This document shows positions 16,813 through 25,990 of a stretch of DNA of 64,000 bases, one piece after another. The stretch's first letter is position 1; every line of letters starts with the position of its first letter. The position numbers and the translations under genes were made by a program. The notes under the pieces were generated by a model, which saw only the letters and a list, made by a program, of their open reading frames with translations, searched no databases and was not told where the DNA came from. This stretch comes from Prorocentrum cordatum (taxonomy: Eukaryota; Sar; Dinophyceae; Prorocentrales; Prorocentraceae), in the NCBI GenBank assembly GCA_963575745.1, contig CAUYUJ010016696.1, forward strand, positions 27,501 to 91,500, written 5' to 3'.

Positions 16813-19800
16813 GCTTGAGCATGGTTCAATCCAGGATGTCTCGGCGTTGTATGCGTCTTGGGTCACCGCGCTCGAACGGACGATCTATGTGCATCATGGA
16901 GTGGAAGGGCCCCCATCTTTGGGGCGAGCTCGTGGGCACCGCTTTGTGGTTCAGGAAGTGCGTTTACCAGCCAAGAGTCGGACGGTTCCGTATCGTGATC
17001 GACTCACATCCTGGTGGGAAAAGACACACACGGTTCTTCAAAGATTGTACAATCATCGAGCTCGCGCCAACGGTATCATTCAGCAGAAGCAGCTTGAGCA
17101 AGCATGTAAACATTTAGGGGACCAGGCTCCTGACGATGGCCATCGGGGACTTCGGGCTGGTTCAGACCCATCCTGGGAGGTTTGGAAACAACTGTTGAAG
17201 TCCAGTGCACGTCTGGTCACCCAGGACAAGCTGCAACTGTTGGTAGGAGCCGCAAAGAAGATTGCTGCGAGGTGCCGCGCTCGTGCGCTACGGGCTTCGC
17301 TAGCTGAGTTTAAAGAATGGGTGACAGTTCCCGCGGCAGCAGGCGTCTTGCATAAAGCTATGAGGCAGGACCCTGTACCTTCGGAGGAAATCATCCAAGG
17401 GGCTACTGTGGTGTTTCAACCTCGGGATGTTGTGGATCTGCGGGCCAAACTATTTCGGGACCTCTGGGCGAAATCAGCCTCAGCTGAAACAGATGCGAGG
17501 ATCATTCACGCTTTTGCAGTGGCACGCGAAGCGGCTCGTGACGAACCGCTGGATGTGCTTTCAGTTTGCGAGATTCGACAAGCGGCTCACGCCATGAAGG
17601 CACGAGCTGGACAAGGCGTGGATGTTTTAAGTCCTACCGATATCGAAAGGATGCCCGATATTGCGTTGACTGAACTTTCCCAACTATATGCCGTTATCGA
17701 AGAGACACTTGTTTGGCCAGCACAACTTGGGCTCACTATTGGACGGCTTTTACCGAAGAAAGTTTCAGGGGATCGGGTCATCGGGCTCCTTTCGATGATA
17801 GCACGAATATGGAGTCTAGCCAGAGAGCCACATGTTAAGACTTGGGTCACTGAATCCGAGCCCATGTGGGATGCAGCTATTCAGGGCAACGCCGCCCTGC
17901 GGGAAGCCTTTTTGCGAGTTTGCGAGGAGGAAGTATCAGGGGCTCTCGGCATCCCTACGGACCATGGTCTCCTGGATATTCAAGGATTTTACGATTCCAT
18001 GGAATGGTTTCTACTTATACCAACGGCTCTAAGGTTGGGGTACCCACCAGTAATTCTATATCTCGAGTTATTGCAGTGTATCATGCCACGGTCGTTGGGA
18101 CAAAGCGGGGCCTACGCCGAACCTATACTACCTACTCATTCCATTGTGCAAGGCCTCCGTGGAGGCACTCGATTTGCCAGATGTTTGACGTATTTTATTC
18201 TTTCTCGTGTCACGGTTGCTCACCCAGCTATGGGCACTAGAATTTGGGTCGACGATTTGTCCCAACGGGTGCGGGGCTCACGGCGTGCGATCAGACTTTC
18301 GCTCGTCCAAGGCCTCTTGGACACATGCCGTGCTCTCACCAGCGAATGCCTCACAGTCTCACCCAAGAGCGTGGTGCTATGCACTCATCTGGGTGATGCG
18401 CAGTTCGTTTCTGTGCAGCTTCGGAAGGCAGGTTTCCACGTCAAGCCGTGCACTCGGGCAGGTTATTTGGGCGTGGACTTGAGTGGGGGCAAACGACATG
18501 TACGACAGCAAAGGGTCAAACGTGTTCAAAAAGCCGTCACCATGCACAACAAAGTAGTTCGATATGCACGTGCTGGCAAAAGATATCATATTACTAGTAA
18601 ACTTACGCGCGCTGGCACCATGGCAGCAGGACTATATGGGCACGAGCTGCACGGAGTATTCGGCACTCACCTCACGAGAACTCGGCGCCAGATGGGGCAT
18701 GCCTGCGGATCAGGGAAGAGGGGGCGATGTTTAACCACGTTGCTCGACTTACGCAGTCCAGGAGGAGATCCAGGATACACACTTCCCAAGGCATGTCTCC
18801 GTCTATGGCTGCAGCAGTTTTTGACCTTGCCAACAATACGGCAGGGCATTATGCTTGCATGGCCGAAGATCTTGCAGCGCATGAAGGAAGCTCCAGCAGG
18901 GCAACGTTCACGGCTGGTCCGCGGTCCCACAGGAGCTGTTATTCTACATCTTCTGGAGGCTGGGTGGAATCCAGAATTACCTTGGCTTTGGAGGGCTCCA
19001 GAGGACCACGAAGGGGACCTGGAGATGTGGAGATTCCCCCCTTCTGAGCTTTCTGGAAACATCTTGGATGACGACCCTGAGCCCCTGCTGGAGGACTTTG
19101 GAGCTACTATTCAAGCCAAGTTGTGGCGCGAGGCCGCCCGCCACTTTTGCGGCGAAGGAATGCAGTCTGGAGTTGATAATATGTCGCTGCGGAGACTCAT
19201 TCAGCAGCTTCAGTCCGTGCGGCAGGGCAGGCGATTGGCCGAGATGATGGTTTCGATTGTTACGGGAGGGTCCTGGCCGCGCCAGAGGCAGCAAGACGAA
19301 ACCGCGGGTGAGCATGAGGTTTTGTGTCCCAGGTGTTCCGCTGAGCCCGAAACTCAGTTTCACAGGTGCTGGGGGTGTGCTGAAAATCGAGGGGCCCAGG
19401 CCTACGACGACTCAGAGCATCTCGTTTGCGCTGCATACGCACAACATGAAGCCGAGCCCTGTTTTTGGCTGCGAGGGATAATCCCAGCCAGGTGGACCGC
19501 AGCACCTCCGCCAACCATGGAGGAGACGTGGCATCTGGTCGGCACCAACGCGACAGAACCACCTGGATGTCTGGGGGAGGGCACTGAGGCGCAACCCCTG
19601 ATTGTCTTTGGAGATGCTTCAGGAGGCAAGGATTCAGGAGATCCCAGGTTCATGAGGGTTGGTATTGCAATCACTGTGCTGGAGGCTTTTTCTCCGTGTG
19701 TCATTCGCGCTTCCGTCCAGGGCCCTCTTGCGGGACGTGTGCAGTCTGTCCCCAGAGGGGAAGTCAGAGCTTTTCTTTTGGCCTTGGAGTGTACTAAGGA

Positions 19801-20254
19801 CCATCTGGTGTATGTGACCGACTGTGAAGCGGTCACAAAAGGATTTCATGAGCAGATGCACGCACGGCCCCATGGGGCCAACAAAGATCTCTGGAATGCC
19901 ATCGGAGGACAGCTCAAACGTCGGAGGGGGCAGGTCTCTGTGTTGTTCGTCAACTCTCACCTCACAGGCGAGCAGATCGTTGATGCAGGCATCCCGTCCT
20001 GGTTGGCTGTCGGCAATCACTGTGTAGACGAATTGGCCGCGCAGGCGGCACAAGCATGCAGATTGCCCGACGAGGTTCGGGCTTCCATCCTGACCATCGA
20101 GCGCACGGCGTGGCTCGTCAGGCACCGCCTCCTGAGGGCCAGCTTGGACACGCTGCAGGCCGAGGAGCGTGGTGGAGCGCCCCCGAGGGTGAAGGGCCCT
20201 CCTCCTCCCCCTCCTCCTGCCCCCTCGGTCGCCCGTGCTCGTGTCGGAACATAG
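16772..20254 (+). CDS. LINE reverse transcriptase, zinc finger and RNase H
   Basis: Reverse transcriptase motifs: RLLPKK and LLSMIARIW (about 17740-17810, palm/fingers), motif A LLDIQGFYDS with catalytic Asp at 17975, motif B VQGLRGGTRFA (about 18146), and motif C IWVDDLS with the Asp pair at 18251-18256. A Cys-x2-Cys...His-x-Cys-x2-Cys finger (CPRC, QFHRCWGC) at 19325-19378 resembles the RT zinc-binding finger of plant LINEs. RNase H follows: FGDASGG (Asp 19613), GEVRAF (Glu 19760), YVTDCE (Asp 19820), NSHLTG (His 19958) and CVDELA (Asp 20027), so the complete active site is present. It would copy element RNA at the nicked target and remove the RNA strand. Motif C is WVDD rather than the usual YADD or FADD. 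The frame is open far upstream of 16772, but those residues do not look protein-like. Confidence 0.93.
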   Translation, partial: FAPHAAFASSVAARLEHGSIQDVSALYASWVTALERTIYVHHGVEGPPSLGRARGHRFVVQEVRLPAKSRTVPYRDRLTSWWEKTHTVLQRLYNHRARANGIIQQKQLEQACKHLGDQAPDDGHRGLRAGSDPSWEVWKQLLKSSARLVTQDKLQLLVGAAKKIAARCRARALRASLAEFKEWVTVPAAAGVLHKAMRQDPVPSEEIIQGATVVFQPRDVVDLRAKLFRDLWAKSASAETDARIIHAFAVAREAARDEPLDVLSVCEIRQAAHAMKARAGQGVDVLSPTDIERMPDIALTELSQLYAVIEETLVWPAQLGLTIGRLLPKKVSGDRVIGLLSMIARIWSLAREPHVKTWVTESEPMWDAAIQGNAALREAFLRVCEEEVSGALGIPTDHGLLDIQGFYDSMEWFLLIPTALRLGYPPVILYLELLQCIMPRSLGQSGAYAEPILPTHSIVQGLRGGTRFARCLTYFILSRVTVAHPAMGTRIWVDDLSQRVRGSRRAIRLSLVQGLLDTCRALTSECLTVSPKSVVLCTHLGDAQFVSVQLRKAGFHVKPCTRAGYLGVDLSGGKRHVRQQRVKRVQKAVTMHNKVVRYARAGKRYHITSKLTRAGTMAAGLYGHELHGVFGTHLTRTRRQMGHACGSGKRGRCLTTLLDLRSPGGDPGYTLPKACLRLWLQQFLTLPTIRQGIMLAWPKILQRMKEAPAGQRSRLVRGPTGAVILHLLEAGWNPELPWLWRAPEDHEGDLEMWRFPPSELSGNILDDDPEPLLEDFGATIQAKLWREAARHFCGEGMQSGVDNMSLRRLIQQLQSVRQGRRLAEMMVSIVTGGSWPRQRQQDETAGEHEVLCPRCSAEPETQFHRCWGCAENRGAQAYDDSEHLVCAAYAQHEAEPCFWLRGIIPARWTAAPPPTMEETWHLVGTNATEPPGCLGEGTEAQPLIVFGDASGGKDSGDPRFMRVGIAITVLEAFSPCVIRASVQGPLAGRVQSVPRGEVRAFLLALECTKDHLVYVTDCEAVTKGFHEQMHARPHGANKDLWNAIGGQLKRRRGQVSVLFVNSHLTGEQIVDAGIPSWLAVGNHCVDELAAQAAQACRLPDEVRASILTIERTAWLVRHRLLRASLDTLQAEERGGAPPRVKGPPPPPPPAPSVARARVGT

Positions 20255-20624
20255 CCTTGACGAGTGCGGGCGCAGGTGCCTCAGATGTTTCGGGTCTGCC
20301 TCGAGAGCAAAATTGTCTGAGTGGCTCACCTCGCCCTGTTTCGTGCCAGATGTTGTTTCTGATAAGTTCAGAGGCCTTCCGATGGGGGGGCGGCTCCACG
20401 TAGCTGGGGGGTGGGTTGACACGTCGCACAGTTTGAGACTGTCGAATGCTCAGAAAGTTTGGTTTTGTTCTGGGTGTGGCCACTTCGCTCATCAGCAGTT
20501 GAGAGAGTTGGCCAAACCTTGTTGCAGGCACGTAGCTCCTCATAGGAAGGAGTACCTTTCCAGACTAGAAGTCGGCAAGTGGCCTAAGGTGCTTAGTCAG
20601 GCTGAGCAGCGCTGTCGCTTGTAA
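20202..20624 (+). CDS. C-terminal Cys/His-rich tail of the LINE polyprotein (frame +1)
   Basis: This frame reads a Cys/His-rich segment: ECGRRCLRCFG, then KVWFCSGCGHFAHQQ and KPCCRHV, ending at TAA 20622-20624. It looks like one or two zinc-binding modules. It begins exactly where the RT/RNase H frame runs out in a proline tract encoded by C-runs (20179-20224), so it is best read as the displaced C-terminus rather than a separate gene. Zinc binding is inferred from Cys/His spacing. Confidence 0.65.
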   Translation, partial: LLPLLLPPRSPVLVSEHSLDECGRRCLRCFGSASRAKLSEWLTSPCFVPDVVSDKFRGLPMGGRLHVAGGWVDTSHSLRLSNAQKVWFCSGCGHFAHQQLRELAKPCCRHVAPHRKEYLSRLEVGKWPKVLSQAEQRCRL

Positions 20625-20664
20625 TCCGTTCGTTTCGACCACTTCGTGGGATAGCTCGCAACTC

Positions 20665-20717
20665 GCAACTCCTCCTCCTCCTCCTCCTCCTCCTCCTCCT
20701 CCTCCTCCTCCTCCTCC
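20665..20717. repeat. CTC array at the 3' edge of LINE-1
   Basis: Pure (CTC)n of about 50 bp. It starts after GCTCGCAACTCGCAACT, within 45 bp of the last LINE stop. It matches the array at the 5' edge in sequence and orientation. Confidence 0.85.
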
Positions 20718-20894
20718 CCACTGCAAATTAATGTTTTGTAGTCGATCCCCTACTCGAATGCCAATCTGCACGGCGCGGATGGCCGGGAGGGCGAGCGAGG
20801 CACGCGCCCCCACGGCGGCCGCGGCGAGGCCGGCGCCGAGGCAGGACCGCCCCGTGGCAGCCAGCGCCTCTGGGAGCTCCCCCAGAGGTCCTGT

Positions 20895-20898
<4 letters not shown>
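20718..20898. other. Unassigned GC-rich segment
   Basis: Between the CTC and GAC arrays. An open frame from about 20731 runs into the poly-Asp region, but no domain is seen. Confidence 0.3.
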
Positions 20899-20959
<61 letters not shown>

Positions 20960-21010
20960 ACGACTAGACGACGACTAGACGACGACTAGACGACGACTAG
21001 ACGACGACTA

Positions 21011-21066
<56 letters not shown>

Positions 21067-21150
21067 CGACGACGACGACGACTAGACGACGTCTAGACGA
21101 CGACTGGACGACGTCTAGACGACGTCTAGACGACAACTAGAAGACGACTA

Positions 21151-21194
<44 letters not shown>

Positions 21195-21246
21195 CAAAGA
21201 CGACGACGACGACGACAATGGCGATGACGACGACGAAGACGATGCG

Positions 21247-21278
<32 letters not shown>

Positions 21279-21425
21279 AGACGACAAAGACGACGACGAA
21301 GACGATGACGACGATGACGATGACGTCGACGTCGGCGCTGTGGGCGTCTCCACGGCGCCGGCTGGCGGGCTGCGAGCCATGGGGGAAGCGGGTCCTGAGG
21401 GAAAGGGTTCTGAGGTCCCCGGAGA
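20899..21425. repeat. GAC array with CTAGACGACGA variants and conserved tail
   Basis: (GAC)n at 20899-20966, a higher-order run of TAGACGACGAC units at 20967-21012 and 21080-21150, and further (GAC)n to 21330. The tail from 21325 (GGCGTCTCCACGGCGCCGGC, AGCCATGGGGGAAGCGGGTC, CTGAGGGAAAGGGTTCTGAG) is the diverged partner of the tail at 12135-12230. Confidence 0.85.
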
Positions 21426-21429
21426 TCCT

Positions 21430-21612
21430 GTCGACTGGACGTAAGAGTGAACTTTCGCCGGAGCGACCTTTGGTGCAGGCCCAATGGGGTCCCCCGATCG
21501 CCGTTCGCGAAGCGGCAGCAGCGGCTTGCGCGCCCAGGTTTGGCCTACCCGCGGCCTCCTAAATCCGCGCACCAAAGGTCACTCTTGCCCAGGGTTGCTT
21601 TTGCGTGTAGCC
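21430..21612. mobile_element. F3 inverted-repeat element, copy 2
   Basis: Uninterrupted relative of 823-1206. Left GACGTAAGAGTGAACTTTCG and GCGACCTTTGGTGC pair with right GCACCAAAGGTCACTCTTG and GCTTTTGCGTGTAGCCGATC. The middle GGCCCAATGGGGTCCCCCGA parallels copy 1. It lacks the F2 insertion, so it shows the empty site. Confidence 0.75.
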
Positions 21613-21654
21613 GATCCTGGTGTCTCAATTTTTGTTGAGCCGGGCACCTTCGCC

Positions 21655-21795
21655 TCATGTCGGGCCCTGGGACCTTCACAGATCGATCCAGCTCGAGAAC
21701 TGCAGCAGAGAGATGGGGTCTGGGGCTCCAGTCGTGATTGTTCACGATGTCTCAGTTTTTCGGGGCGTCGGATCTCAGGGTCGGGGCGTTTTTTT
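21655..21795 (+). repeat. Dispersed repeat F11, copy 1
   Basis: About 140 bp with the ordered words CACAGATCGATCCAGCTCGA, CAGAGAGATGGGGTC, GTCGTGATTGTTCACGATGT and GCGTCGGATCTCAGGGTC. Further copies: 38985-39115 on the minus strand, 40205-40345 and 43490-43625 on the plus strand. Non-coding; function unknown. Confidence 0.75.
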
Positions 21796-22160
21796 GTTAT
21801 CGTTTTCGGCCTCCGCGAGCCCTGGCCGGGACCAGTGGCCTTCAATTAGCTGCCCGAATTGCAGAACAGCCGCATAAACGTAAGTAGTATCTAAGATGTC
21901 CGCGTGGATTTCCTGGACTTCTGTTGGCTTCCAAGGACTTTCTGGGATGCCGAGGGGATAGCCCCAGACCCCGTCGCGTCTGTCTTGCAAAGATCACGAC
22001 GCAAGATTTTTGGCAACTGTCTCCGTCTGCATGGGGCCTGTACTGGGCACCGGGGCCGTCAAACGACGATTCAGGTGTAAACACTGGCCCCAGGGAAGGG
22101 GTCGACACGCTGTGAAGAACTGACGACGTCGGGGGCCGGGGAAAACGGAGATGATATGGC
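21796..22160. other. Unassigned segment
   Basis: No repeat family or gene recognised. ORFs are short and lack motifs. Confidence 0.4.
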
Positions 22161-22338
22161 GGTTGTGTTGACGTGGTGGCGACGCTAGCGCGGGCGTTCA
22201 AGGTGCAACGCGGCCAGGGGCCCATGAATCGGCCGACAACAGACAAGCAGCGCTATCGAAAGGCCGCGATTGTTCAAGGTTGAACGCCGCCACGCGGAGG
22301 CAGAAGCCAAGGCAGACGTCATCGCGGCGTGAGCCTGC
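22161..22338. mobile_element. F9 element, copy 2 (diverged)
   Basis: Shares GCGCGGGCGTTCAAGG and GTTCAAGGTTGAACGCCGCC with 7382-7557 in the same order. Terminal repeats are eroded. Confidence 0.55.
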
Positions 22339-23405
22339 CATAGGCAGCCCCCCAGGTCTACATACAATGCTCCTGAAGCTTGTTTTTTTGCGCGAGGGGG
22401 GGAGCTTCAGTGGCTTCTGGAGATCCTCCGGCGGCGTCCTGGATTTCGGAGACCTCTGGAGAGTTCTGGGATCCTCGGAACGAAGTGGAGAAATGGGAGG
22501 AGGATCGAGGTTAGAACACGATGAGGAGGATCGAGCATTGAGCATAGAGCATCGAGCATCGAGGATGAAGATTATAGGTTTGGGGATGGTTTGGAACCCT
22601 GGAAGTGCTCTCAGCGCCACGGCTGGACTCCCGTCGAAGCTACAGCTAGTACGTAATCACTCGGGATGAGTATTTCCGAGGCCCGACCCTGCGGCCCGAA
22701 AATCGGACCTCCTGGTGCCCTTACGGAAACGGTGCCGGAGGTGCTTCGCAGCTTTGGGCGTCCGGCTGTTCGTTTCTGGCCCCCGCGCCGGCGAGAACGA
22801 CCGAGGGGGAACAGCCGGCTCCGTGTGGAAGCGGTCGAGAGCTCCAGGGGGCCAGCGACCAGAAAGAGTTGTGTCGTCGGGCCGTCGGAGGCCCTTTTTG
22901 GGAAAAAGGATCTGCAGTGGGCACATCAGGGAGAAACCCGGCCTGCCGGCAGGTGCCCCACAGCAGGCTCTCCTCCGCCGGTGGCCCTCCGCCGGTGGCC
23001 CCAGGGGCCCGCAGGAGTTCGGGGGCACCCCGGGACCCACGGCTTTCGACGGAGGCCTGCGCCTCAAGGATCACGCTGTGGCGTGACAGCGAGGAGCTCG
23101 TGTCGTTCGGAGTGAATGGTTCATGATGCGGTCCTCAACGATGCCTCACAAACAGCATTGTTCTTATCGTACGTCTCAACCGTGCCGCCGCCGCCGCGCC
23201 TCCCCGAGGATCAAGCCTCAGTCTTCAAGGGTCTTGCCCTCGAGGGCCCTGCGGCGCTCGGGGCCCCCCCTCGTCGCGGCCACGGCCGGGCGCGGCCTGG
23301 AAAGAAGGGGCAGGGCGGTGCCCTCGAGGGGATCGGAGTCCCGATTTTGAGCGCTTCGTTCGTTGGGAGGGCCCTGACGCGTCTGGGCGCTGTGGAAAGA
23401 CGCTA
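22339..23405. other. Unassigned GC-rich segment
   Basis: No gene recognised. 22530-22565 is a small GAGCAT(A/C)GAGCAT repeat. The overlapping ORFs at 22.66-23.13 kb on both strands carry no domain, and none has convincing codon bias. Confidence 0.4.
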
Positions 23406-23598
23406 TGCAAGGCAGTGCCATGCTGCGCCATGCTGCGTAATGCTATAAGTACGCTGTTCTGCCATGGCGTGTGATATGCTGTGCCATGCCTGCGCATGCC
23501 ACGTTAATCAAGGAATGCAGTGAGATGCGTTGCCGCGCAGTGCAATGTTACGTTATGCCATGCCATGAAGAATTGCGCCATGCAAGAATAGCTACGCT
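23406..23598. repeat. Degenerate GCCATGC-rich tract upstream of the 669-codon ORF
   Basis: About twenty spaced copies of ATGC/CATGCC words (TGCCATGCTGCGCCATGCTG, GTGCCATGCC, TGCCATGCCATG) over 190 bp. It is not an exact tandem repeat. It ends at the ATG of the following ORF and could be an old minisatellite or a 5' leader feature. Confidence 0.5.
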
Positions 23599-25608
23599 AT
23601 GCAAGAGGCCCACCTCTTGGGCCCCACTGTTGGTAAACACAGCCCCCTGGCCTGGCCAGGCGGATGCCACCTCCGCCAGGACCTGGGCCCCAAGTGGGCC
23701 TGTGGAAGCCTTGGCTGTGGCGTGCACTCTTCCAGCATCCCAGAGGACAAGTGCCGCCCCGACGTGGCGCCGACCAAGGAGGACGTCTGGTACGAGTGCC
23801 ACCAGCTGAGCTCGGAGGAGACCCGCCTCCGGCTGGAGCTCGACAGCTGGCGCGCGCGGCTTCGCGCGGCCGAGGACCTCACGAGCCAGCATGAGGAGCT
23901 GGCGTGTGCAGCGCTGGGGCAGGCCGCGTGCGTGATGGACACGCCCCCGCGTCCCGCAGTCCTGGGGCTCATCGTGAGCCCCGGCGCGGAGGGGCGCGCG
24001 GAGCTCCATCGGCTTCAGAAGGTGACCACCGCGCAGCTGGTGGTGACGGAGCCCCTGACGCTGGGCTCGCGGAGGATTCCCGCGGGCAGCGTTCTGCTGC
24101 AGGAGCACTCCATGCGCCTGCATGGACACCCCGCGCGGGGCAGGCAGTGGAGCGACATCGGGGCACTGGACCTGCCAGCGCGACTCTCCTTCTTGGCCCC
24201 AGGCACGCTACCCGGCTCGGTGGTGATTGCATCTGCCAGCCTGCCCCCCGCGCGCGCTGGGCGGCCCGGCGAAGGGGGGCTCTTCGAGGCGTCACTGCTG
24301 GCGGCGCAAGTGCAGGAGAGCCTGGCGGGGGGCGCGGGCGCCTCCCATGAGGACCTGGCGGCGAAGTGCGCCACGCTCGTGCGCCGCCTGCTGCCTGCTG
24401 GAGGCGCCCGCGCGGAGAGGCCCGCCGTGCCGCTGGGCGACGCGCTGGCCCAGGCGGTCAGAAGCTGCAGCGCCGAGAAACAATGGGGCTCGGAGGACCT
24501 GCTGCTCCTCGCGCGCCTGTGCGAGAGCTGCGGGGCGCTGGGCGAGGAGGCCCAGCCGCCCCGCGCCGCTACCCGCGGCACGCTGGCGAACCCGGCGGGG
24601 GCGGTTCACCCGCTGCTGGAGAGGCTCGTCACGGCCGACCAGCTCGCAGAGGCACTCGGGCAGCCGTGCCTGCCGGACGACCACGCGCACCTGGAGGAAG
24701 CTGTGCTCACCGCGCGCCAGCTGGCCGCGCAGTTGCGCGGGCCCCCGAGCAGCGCGGCCCGCGCGGCGGCCGGCGCGGGAGGGGAGCTGGATCGGCTTGC
24801 CCGGGAGGTGGAGGCGGGCAACGTCCAGCTGCAGGAGCGCCTGGGCCAGCTGGACCTGCTCGAGGTCCAAGCGCCCACCTCGTGGTCGGTGCCCCCAGCG
24901 CTGTGGGAGGACCTGGTGGGCAGCCGCCCCCCGCCGGCGGGAGCTCCAGCGGCGGAGTGGCGCAGGGCAGCGCAGGGGGCCCTGCTGGACGCCAAGGTGG
25001 AGGCGGGCCGGCTCGCTGACGAGCGGCGGGTGCGGGCCGAGAGGGGCCGCGCGGAGGTGGACCGCCTGGTGCGCGAGCGCATCCTGGTGGAGGCCGAGGC
25101 GGACGCGCTCGAGGCGGAGAACCGCATGCTGGAGGCCGAGATCGGGCAGCAGTCGCGCCGCCGGTCCGGCCTGCAGGCCGGCAGGGCCCGCGGGGCCGCC
25201 GCCGCGCGCGCCAGCGGCGACGCGTGGACGGGCGAGGCCCGGAGGCGGAGCCACGAGCTGATGGTGGAGAGGCGCGCCAGGGTCATCCAGCGGCGCTGGC
25301 GCGGGCGGCGCTCCCAGGAGGGTGCGGCCTCGAGCGGCTCGGCCGCGGAAAACGGCCCCCCCAAGCGCCCGTCCTCCGCCTCCTCCGCCTCCCCCGCCTG
25401 CCCCGCTTCCTCCACCTTCTCGGCCTCCGTCCTCCGTCCTCCGCCTCCGTCCTCCTCCGTCCTCCTCCGTCCTCCTCCGTCCTCCTCCGTCCTTTGTCCT
25501 CCGTCCTCCTCCTCTCCATCCTCCTCGTATTCCTCCTCCATTCCTTTTCCTTATAAATGTGGCTCTCGCGGTGGCGGACAGAGCGCCTCAACCTCATCGG
25601 CCATCTGA
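23599..25608 (+). CDS. Coiled-coil protein with IQ-like motif, 669 codons
   Basis: The best non-transposon gene candidate. From about codon 50 to 590 codons end overwhelmingly in G or C and the sequence reads as Ala/Arg/Glu/Leu-rich helical protein. Predicted coiled-coil stretches include SSEETRLRLELDSWRARL, ELDRLAREVEAGNVQLQE and RILVEAEADALEAENRML. Near residues 555-571 MVERRARVIQRRWRGRR contains I-Q-x3-R-G, an IQ-type motif that in known proteins binds calmodulin or myosin light chains. The family is not recognised; a cytoskeletal or flagellar-type scaffold is only a guess. The first 50 residues and the last 75 (Ser/Pro-rich, from TCCTCCGT repeats) look less coding, so start and end are uncertain and introns may have been missed. 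ATG 23599 is the first in frame. Confidence 0.6.
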   Translation: MQEAHLLGPTVGKHSPLAWPGGCHLRQDLGPKWACGSLGCGVHSSSIPEDKCRPDVAPTKEDVWYECHQLSSEETRLRLELDSWRARLRAAEDLTSQHEELACAALGQAACVMDTPPRPAVLGLIVSPGAEGRAELHRLQKVTTAQLVVTEPLTLGSRRIPAGSVLLQEHSMRLHGHPARGRQWSDIGALDLPARLSFLAPGTLPGSVVIASASLPPARAGRPGEGGLFEASLLAAQVQESLAGGAGASHEDLAAKCATLVRRLLPAGGARAERPAVPLGDALAQAVRSCSAEKQWGSEDLLLLARLCESCGALGEEAQPPRAATRGTLANPAGAVHPLLERLVTADQLAEALGQPCLPDDHAHLEEAVLTARQLAAQLRGPPSSAARAAAGAGGELDRLAREVEAGNVQLQERLGQLDLLEVQAPTSWSVPPALWEDLVGSRPPPAGAPAAEWRRAAQGALLDAKVEAGRLADERRVRAERGRAEVDRLVRERILVEAEADALEAENRMLEAEIGQQSRRRSGLQAGRARGAAAARASGDAWTGEARRRSHELMVERRARVIQRRWRGRRSQEGAASSGSAAENGPPKRPSSASSASPACPASSTFSASVLRPPPPSSSVLLRPPPSSSVLCPPSSSSPSSSYSSSIPFPYKCGSRGGGQSASTSSAI

Positions 25609-25711
25609 CCGTGCCTTCAGAAGGAGCATCCGCCCCGCCGTCCTCCAAGCCACCGCCCCGCTCATCCGTAAGAGGGAGGACGTCCAGGGCTCGGCCTCGC
25701 ACTGGCTCAAC
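25609..25711. other. 3' flank of the 669-codon ORF
   Basis: Short non-coding stretch between the ORF stop and the F13 fold-back. No polyadenylation signal is obvious. Confidence 0.3.
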
Positions 25712-25990
25712 TACTCCAGATTTCGTAATAAAGGGAGGGGGTCTCCCACGGGGGGGGGTCTGAAATGGCTTGTCTTGGCGGGTCCAGACCCCCTCCCTTT
25801 TACTACGAAATCTGGAGTACTTCAGGCTGGAGGACACCTGGTACCCTCCAAGACAAGCCATTTCAGACCCCCCCCGTGGGAGAACCCTCCAAAACATCGT
25901 CCCCAGACCCCCCCAGGCCCTCCAAGATAGCCTGGAAGAGACCCCCCCCCGAAATGAGACCCCCCTCCCTTTACTACGAAATCTGGAGTA
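25712..25990. mobile_element. F13 complex fold-back element
   Basis: A 279-bp element. Terminal TACTCCAGATTTCGTAATAA and AGGGAGGGGGTCTC pair with CTCCCTTTACTACGAAATCTGGAGTA at the right end. Internally, GGTCTGAAATGGCTTGTCTTGG pairs with CCAAGACAAGCCATTTCAGA, and a third copy of the terminus (TTTTACTACGAAATCTGGAG) lies at 25799-25821. Several alternative hairpins are therefore possible. No ORF of its own. Confidence 0.85.

Larger units (their letters stand above)
13982..20664 (+). mobile_element. Non-LTR retrotransposon, nearly complete (LINE-1 of this window)
   Basis: Parts in order: a short leader, ORF1 (zinc ribbon plus coiled coil), APE-type endonuclease, acidic proline-rich linker, reverse transcriptase, RT zinc finger, RNase H and a C-terminal Cys/His tail. 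There are no long terminal repeats and no integrase. The coding sequence is broken by one TGA and three +1 frame steps, yet all catalytic motifs survive, so the element is young or its breaks are partly sequencing errors. It is bracketed by CTC arrays. RNase H after the RT places it near the I/R1/RTE-type grade of LINEs by architecture; exact clade assignment would need a phylogeny. Confidence 0.93.
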
